The notes under the pieces were generated by a model. It ran no database searches and was not told the DNA's origin. It worked only from the letters and a program-made list of their open reading frames with translations. From Eudoraea sp. (GTDB taxonomy: Bacteria > Bacteroidota > Bacteroidia > Flavobacteriales > Flavobacteriaceae): 25,102 nt of DNA. The DNA is taken from positions 1-25,102 of the forward strand of contig JABDRK010000351.1 of NCBI GenBank assembly GCA_013041785.1, given 5' to 3'. The position numbers were made by a program, and so were the translations under genes. Each line of letters begins with the position of its first letter. Position 1 is the stretch's first letter. Below are positions 22,074-25,102 of this stretch, in pieces.

Positions 22074-25000
22074 ATGAAAGAAACGATCACTTCCCTGGAG
22101 ATCATTGAATTTCCCCGCTATACCACCTATGCGGGAAGGGAACAGAAGATACAATTGTCCTATCAGCTCTTTGGAAAGCCTTTGCATACGGCTCCCATAG
22201 TGCTTGTAAACCATGCCCTAACAGGTAATTCGAATGTCACTGGTGAAGGAGGATGGTGGTCTGAACTGGTGGGCAGGGGTAAATGTATTGATACAGAGCG
22301 GTATACAATATTGTCCTTTAATATTCCGGGGAATGGCTATGACGGGTTTGTGATTGATAACTACAAGGATTTTATTGCCCGTGATATTGCCCGGATTTTT
22401 ATCCTGGGATTGGAGCAGCTGGGAATTGAAAAATTGTATGCTATTATCGGGGGTTCACTGGGAGGAGGCCTTGCCTGGGAAATAGCGGCCCTCAAACCCG
22501 GATTGACCCATCACCTTATCCCGGTAGCATCCGATTGGAAATCGACAGACTGGCTCATTGCCAATTGTCAGATTCAGGAACAGTTTTTAGTCAATTCCAA
22601 ACAACCTGTGCATGATGCAAGGATGCACGCCATGCTTTGCTATCGCACCCCGGAGTCTTTTAAGCAGCGTTTTAAAAGGAGCACCAATGAAGAATTGCAG
22701 GTATTCAACGTGGAAAGTTGGCTCACCCATCACGGTAAAAAATTACAGGAACGTTTCCAGCTTTCTGCCTATAAACTGACTAACCAGCTTCTTAAGACCA
22801 TTGATATTACCCGGGAAGGGGAGGAGGCGTTTGAGGAATTGCAAGGCAGTAGTACCCATGTCCATATAATAGGGGTAGACTCGGATTTGTTCTTTACGGC
22901 AAATGAGAACCGGGATACCTACAGGCAACTGGCACGAGCAAGTAGTAAGGTGACCTATGGGGAAATTCGATCTGTTCACGGGCATGATGCTTTTTTGATG
23001 GAGTTTGAGCAATTAGAACATTTGCTAAAACCTGTTTTTGATCCGGATAGTCAGGAATCCCGCTGGAAAGTTCTCAAATTCGGGGGGCATTCGCTATCAA
23101 ATGGAAATGGTATAAACAGGGTTTTGGATATCATAAAACACAAAGTTGCAGCTGGAGAACGGATAGCTGTTGTTTTATCAGCACGAGAAAAGGCCACGGA
23201 TCAACTGGAGAAATTACTGGATATGGCAGCCAGGGGTATAGATTACCACATCGAATGGGAACAATTCAGGACCTATCAGCAATACGGCCAATCAGAGGTG
23301 GACTTGTCTGCTGAATTTGCTGAATTATCCAGATTGTTGGAGGGTGTAGCACTCCTGGGGGATTACAGTGCACGTATCAAAGACCAGGTTTTGGCGCACG
23401 GTGAACTGATATCGGTAAGGATGATTTCCTCCCTGTTGAATTCGAGGGATGTAAAAGCGTTGATGCTAGATTCCAGAAAGCTTATCATCACCGATGACAC
23501 CTTTGGGAATGGTAAATTGATCGAAGGACTATCTCGAGAGAATACAGAAAAAGTCTTTGCTGCGTTGCCCAAAGGTCACGTCCCCTTGATAACTGGGTTT
23601 ATTGGTGCTACAGAGGCAGGGGAGACCACCACACTTGGCAGGAACGGCAGCAATTACACGGCGGCCCTGTTGGCCAATTTTCTTGATGCGGAAGAATTGC
23701 AGAATTATACACATGTTGACGGCATCTATACAGCTAACCCCCACCTGGTACCTGAGGCAAAAAAGATTAAGCAATTGTCTTACGAAGAAGCCAATGAACT
23801 GGCAAATTTTGGCACAAGCATCCTGCATGCCAAGACGATTATCCCCTTACTGGAAAAAAATATTCCTTTGCGCATACTCAACACCTTCAATGATGATAAC
23901 CAAGGTACTGAGATAAATGCCTCTTCAGAACAGGAAGGGATTAAGGCTATTTCCGTGATTGAGGATGAAGCCATGATCGTACTTGAAGGCAGGGGCCTTT
24001 TGGGTAAGGTAGGTGTGGATGCCCGCATATTCAGGGCTTTAAGTCAGCACGGGATTAGTGTAAGCACCATATCTCAGGGTTCCTCAGAACGGGGTATTGG
24101 CCTGGTAGTCAAGGCAACCGAGGCTGATCTTGCCCGAAAAGCGATTATTGAGGCATTTGAGGACGAATTTCAATCCCGTGATATTAATACGGTAAGTATT
24201 GTCAGGGACGTGGCAATTATTTCCATAATTGGAATGGATCTCAGCACATTCCATAAACCTTTTAACGCCCTGATCAAGAACCAGATTCAACCCCTGCTTT
24301 TCAACAATGCAGTGACCGGAAAGAATGTAGGGTTGGTGGTCAAAAAATCTGATTTGCACAAGGCCATAAATGTAATGCATGGGCAGATATTCGGGATTAG
24401 TAAGAAGATTAACCTGGCGGTTTTTGGACATGGTCAGGTAGGCGGTGCACTTATTGATCAGCTGCTGGAGTCTGTAAAGAGTATAGAAACGAGAAAGGGG
24501 ATCCATCTGAACATTTTCGCCCTGGCCAACTCCAGGAAAGTGTTGTTGAAACATTCCGGAATTCAGGGGGATTGGAAGGATCAACTTGTAAAGTCCGGGG
24601 AAGCCTATTCCGTACAGGACATAATTGATTATGCCGAAAAGTACCACCTGGAGAATTTGATCGCCATTGATAACACCGCCAGTGAATCCTTTGTCGCCCA
24701 TTACCCGGAATTGGTACAAAATGGTTTTGACCTGGTTTCCTCCAATAAAATTGCCAACACCCTGGATTATACCTTTTACGCTGAACTGAGGGATGTGCTT
24801 GCGGATCATCAGAAGACCTATCTGTACGAAACCAATGTTGGGGCCGGACTCCCCCTGATCGATACCATCAAGTTGCTTCACCTGTCAGGAGAGAATATCA
24901 CGCGTATAAAAGGTGTTTTTTCAGGATCACTGAGTTATATTTTCAACAAATTTTCTGAGCAGGACCTGCCTTTTTCTGAGATCGTTCAACAGGCTTCGGC

Positions 25001-25102
25001 TGGTGGATATATGGAACCCGACCCCAGGGAGGACCTTTCTGGAAATGACGTAGGCCGAAAGCTCCTGATCCTGGCACGGGAACTGGATTTGAAAAACGAA
25101 TT
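22074..25102 (+). CDS. Fusion: homoserine O-acetyltransferase (MetX) + aspartokinase + homoserine dehydrogenase, partial at right edge
   Basis: One open frame of more than 1009 codons starts at ATG 22074 and leaves the window. Residues 1 to about 325 are an alpha/beta-hydrolase MetX domain with an intact triad: S128 in GGSLGGG, D271 in VDSDLFF, H304 in GHDAFL. Aspartokinase begins with KFGGHS at 335, continues through VVLSAREKATDQL and TLGRNGSNYTAALLA to THVDGIYTANP, and is followed by ACT regulatory repeats (about 620-775). Homoserine dehydrogenase starts near 780 with the NAD(P) motif VFGHGQVGG and reaches FSGSLSYIF and GYMEPDPREDLSG before the edge. It would phosphorylate aspartate, make homoserine and acetylate it for MetY; the aspartate-semialdehyde step needs a separate enzyme. 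The ACT region suggests amino-acid feedback. The aspartokinase motif has His where KFGGTS has Thr. Confidence 0.93.
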   Translation, partial: MKETITSLEIIEFPRYTTYAGREQKIQLSYQLFGKPLHTAPIVLVNHALTGNSNVTGEGGWWSELVGRGKCIDTERYTILSFNIPGNGYDGFVIDNYKDFIARDIARIFILGLEQLGIEKLYAIIGGSLGGGLAWEIAALKPGLTHHLIPVASDWKSTDWLIANCQIQEQFLVNSKQPVHDARMHAMLCYRTPESFKQRFKRSTNEELQVFNVESWLTHHGKKLQERFQLSAYKLTNQLLKTIDITREGEEAFEELQGSSTHVHIIGVDSDLFFTANENRDTYRQLARASSKVTYGEIRSVHGHDAFLMEFEQLEHLLKPVFDPDSQESRWKVLKFGGHSLSNGNGINRVLDIIKHKVAAGERIAVVLSAREKATDQLEKLLDMAARGIDYHIEWEQFRTYQQYGQSEVDLSAEFAELSRLLEGVALLGDYSARIKDQVLAHGELISVRMISSLLNSRDVKALMLDSRKLIITDDTFGNGKLIEGLSRENTEKVFAALPKGHVPLITGFIGATEAGETTTLGRNGSNYTAALLANFLDAEELQNYTHVDGIYTANPHLVPEAKKIKQLSYEEANELANFGTSILHAKTIIPLLEKNIPLRILNTFNDDNQGTEINASSEQEGIKAISVIEDEAMIVLEGRGLLGKVGVDARIFRALSQHGISVSTISQGSSERGIGLVVKATEADLARKAIIEAFEDEFQSRDINTVSIVRDVAIISIIGMDLSTFHKPFNALIKNQIQPLLFNNAVTGKNVGLVVKKSDLHKAINVMHGQIFGISKKINLAVFGHGQVGGALIDQLLESVKSIETRKGIHLNIFALANSRKVLLKHSGIQGDWKDQLVKSGEAYSVQDIIDYAEKYHLENLIAIDNTASESFVAHYPELVQNGFDLVSSNKIANTLDYTFYAELRDVLADHQKTYLYETNVGAGLPLIDTIKLLHLSGENITRIKGVFSGSLSYIFNKFSEQDLPFSEIVQQASAGGYMEPDPREDLSGNDVGRKLLILARELDLKNE

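Noticed and set aside
24084..24881. 265-codon open frame on the minus strand
   Set aside because: It lies entirely antisense to the aspartokinase-homoserine dehydrogenase part of a recognised gene and its product resembles no known family.
1..25102. CRISPR arrays, tRNA or rRNA genes, insertion sequences, phage genes or attachment sites
   Set aside because: No spaced direct repeats, no cloverleaf or rRNA segments, and no transposase, integrase or phage-like frames were recognised; all sizeable genes are core functions.

Overview
The window looks like core chromosome of a marine-type member of the Flavobacteriaceae (Bacteroidota). Four things point there: the bamA-ompH-ompH-murI gene order; Bacteroidota-type families (2TM domain, DUF5686 with an N-terminal carboxypeptidase-regulatory-like domain, stand-alone CBM48/isoamylase early-set protein, homoserine O-acetyltransferase fused to aspartokinase-homoserine dehydrogenase); repeated TAnnTTTG promoter elements a short way upstream of genes; and a general lack of strong Shine-Dalgarno sequences. 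I see no tRNA, rRNA, CRISPR, insertion sequence or phage gene. The genus cannot be fixed from the sequence alone.

Layout. 1-3.5 kb (+): the C-terminal part of BamA, two Skp/OmpH periplasmic chaperones, a terminator, and glutamate racemase, that is, envelope biogenesis. 3.5-4.4 kb (-): a 2TM protein translationally coupled to dihydrofolate reductase. 4.7-5.0 kb (+): a CBM48 protein with a terminator. 5.1-10.8 kb (-): etfB-etfA, a strong terminator, then a bifunctional-nuclease-family protein, a nucleoside transporter, thymidylate synthase and a secreted TonB-C-domain protein. 11.0-14.6 kb (+): pyruvate dehydrogenase E1 beta, divergent from etfBA, then a large DUF5686 outer-membrane protein. 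14.8-17.2 kb (+): a membrane pyrophosphatase with an unusual C-terminal extension. 17.3-18.8 kb (-): a membrane-anchored TonB and a deoxynucleoside kinase. 19.0-25.1 kb (+): a methionine/SAM block.

The methionine block is the most interesting part. The fused MetX-aspartokinase-homoserine dehydrogenase (running off the right edge) would make homoserine from aspartate and acetylate it; MetY would sulfhydrylate O-acetylhomoserine; MetK would convert methionine to SAM. The metK leader holds what reads as a SAM-II riboswitch, in which a P1 stem, two pseudoknot pairings and the conserved loop can be traced. It has an extra hairpin in the connector and, about 90 nt downstream, a 10-nt segment complementary to the aptamer loop, which suggests a switching partner. 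The metY leader holds a clear SAM-I (S-box) riboswitch. So two structurally unrelated SAM sensors appear to control neighbouring genes of one pathway.

A second theme is thymidylate and nucleoside metabolism (folA, thyA, nupC, deoxynucleoside kinase), spread over 15 kb but not in one operon. A third is envelope and energy transduction (BamA, OmpH, two related TonB-C proteins, DUF5686, pyrophosphatase). All functional calls come from reading motifs, not from database searches.
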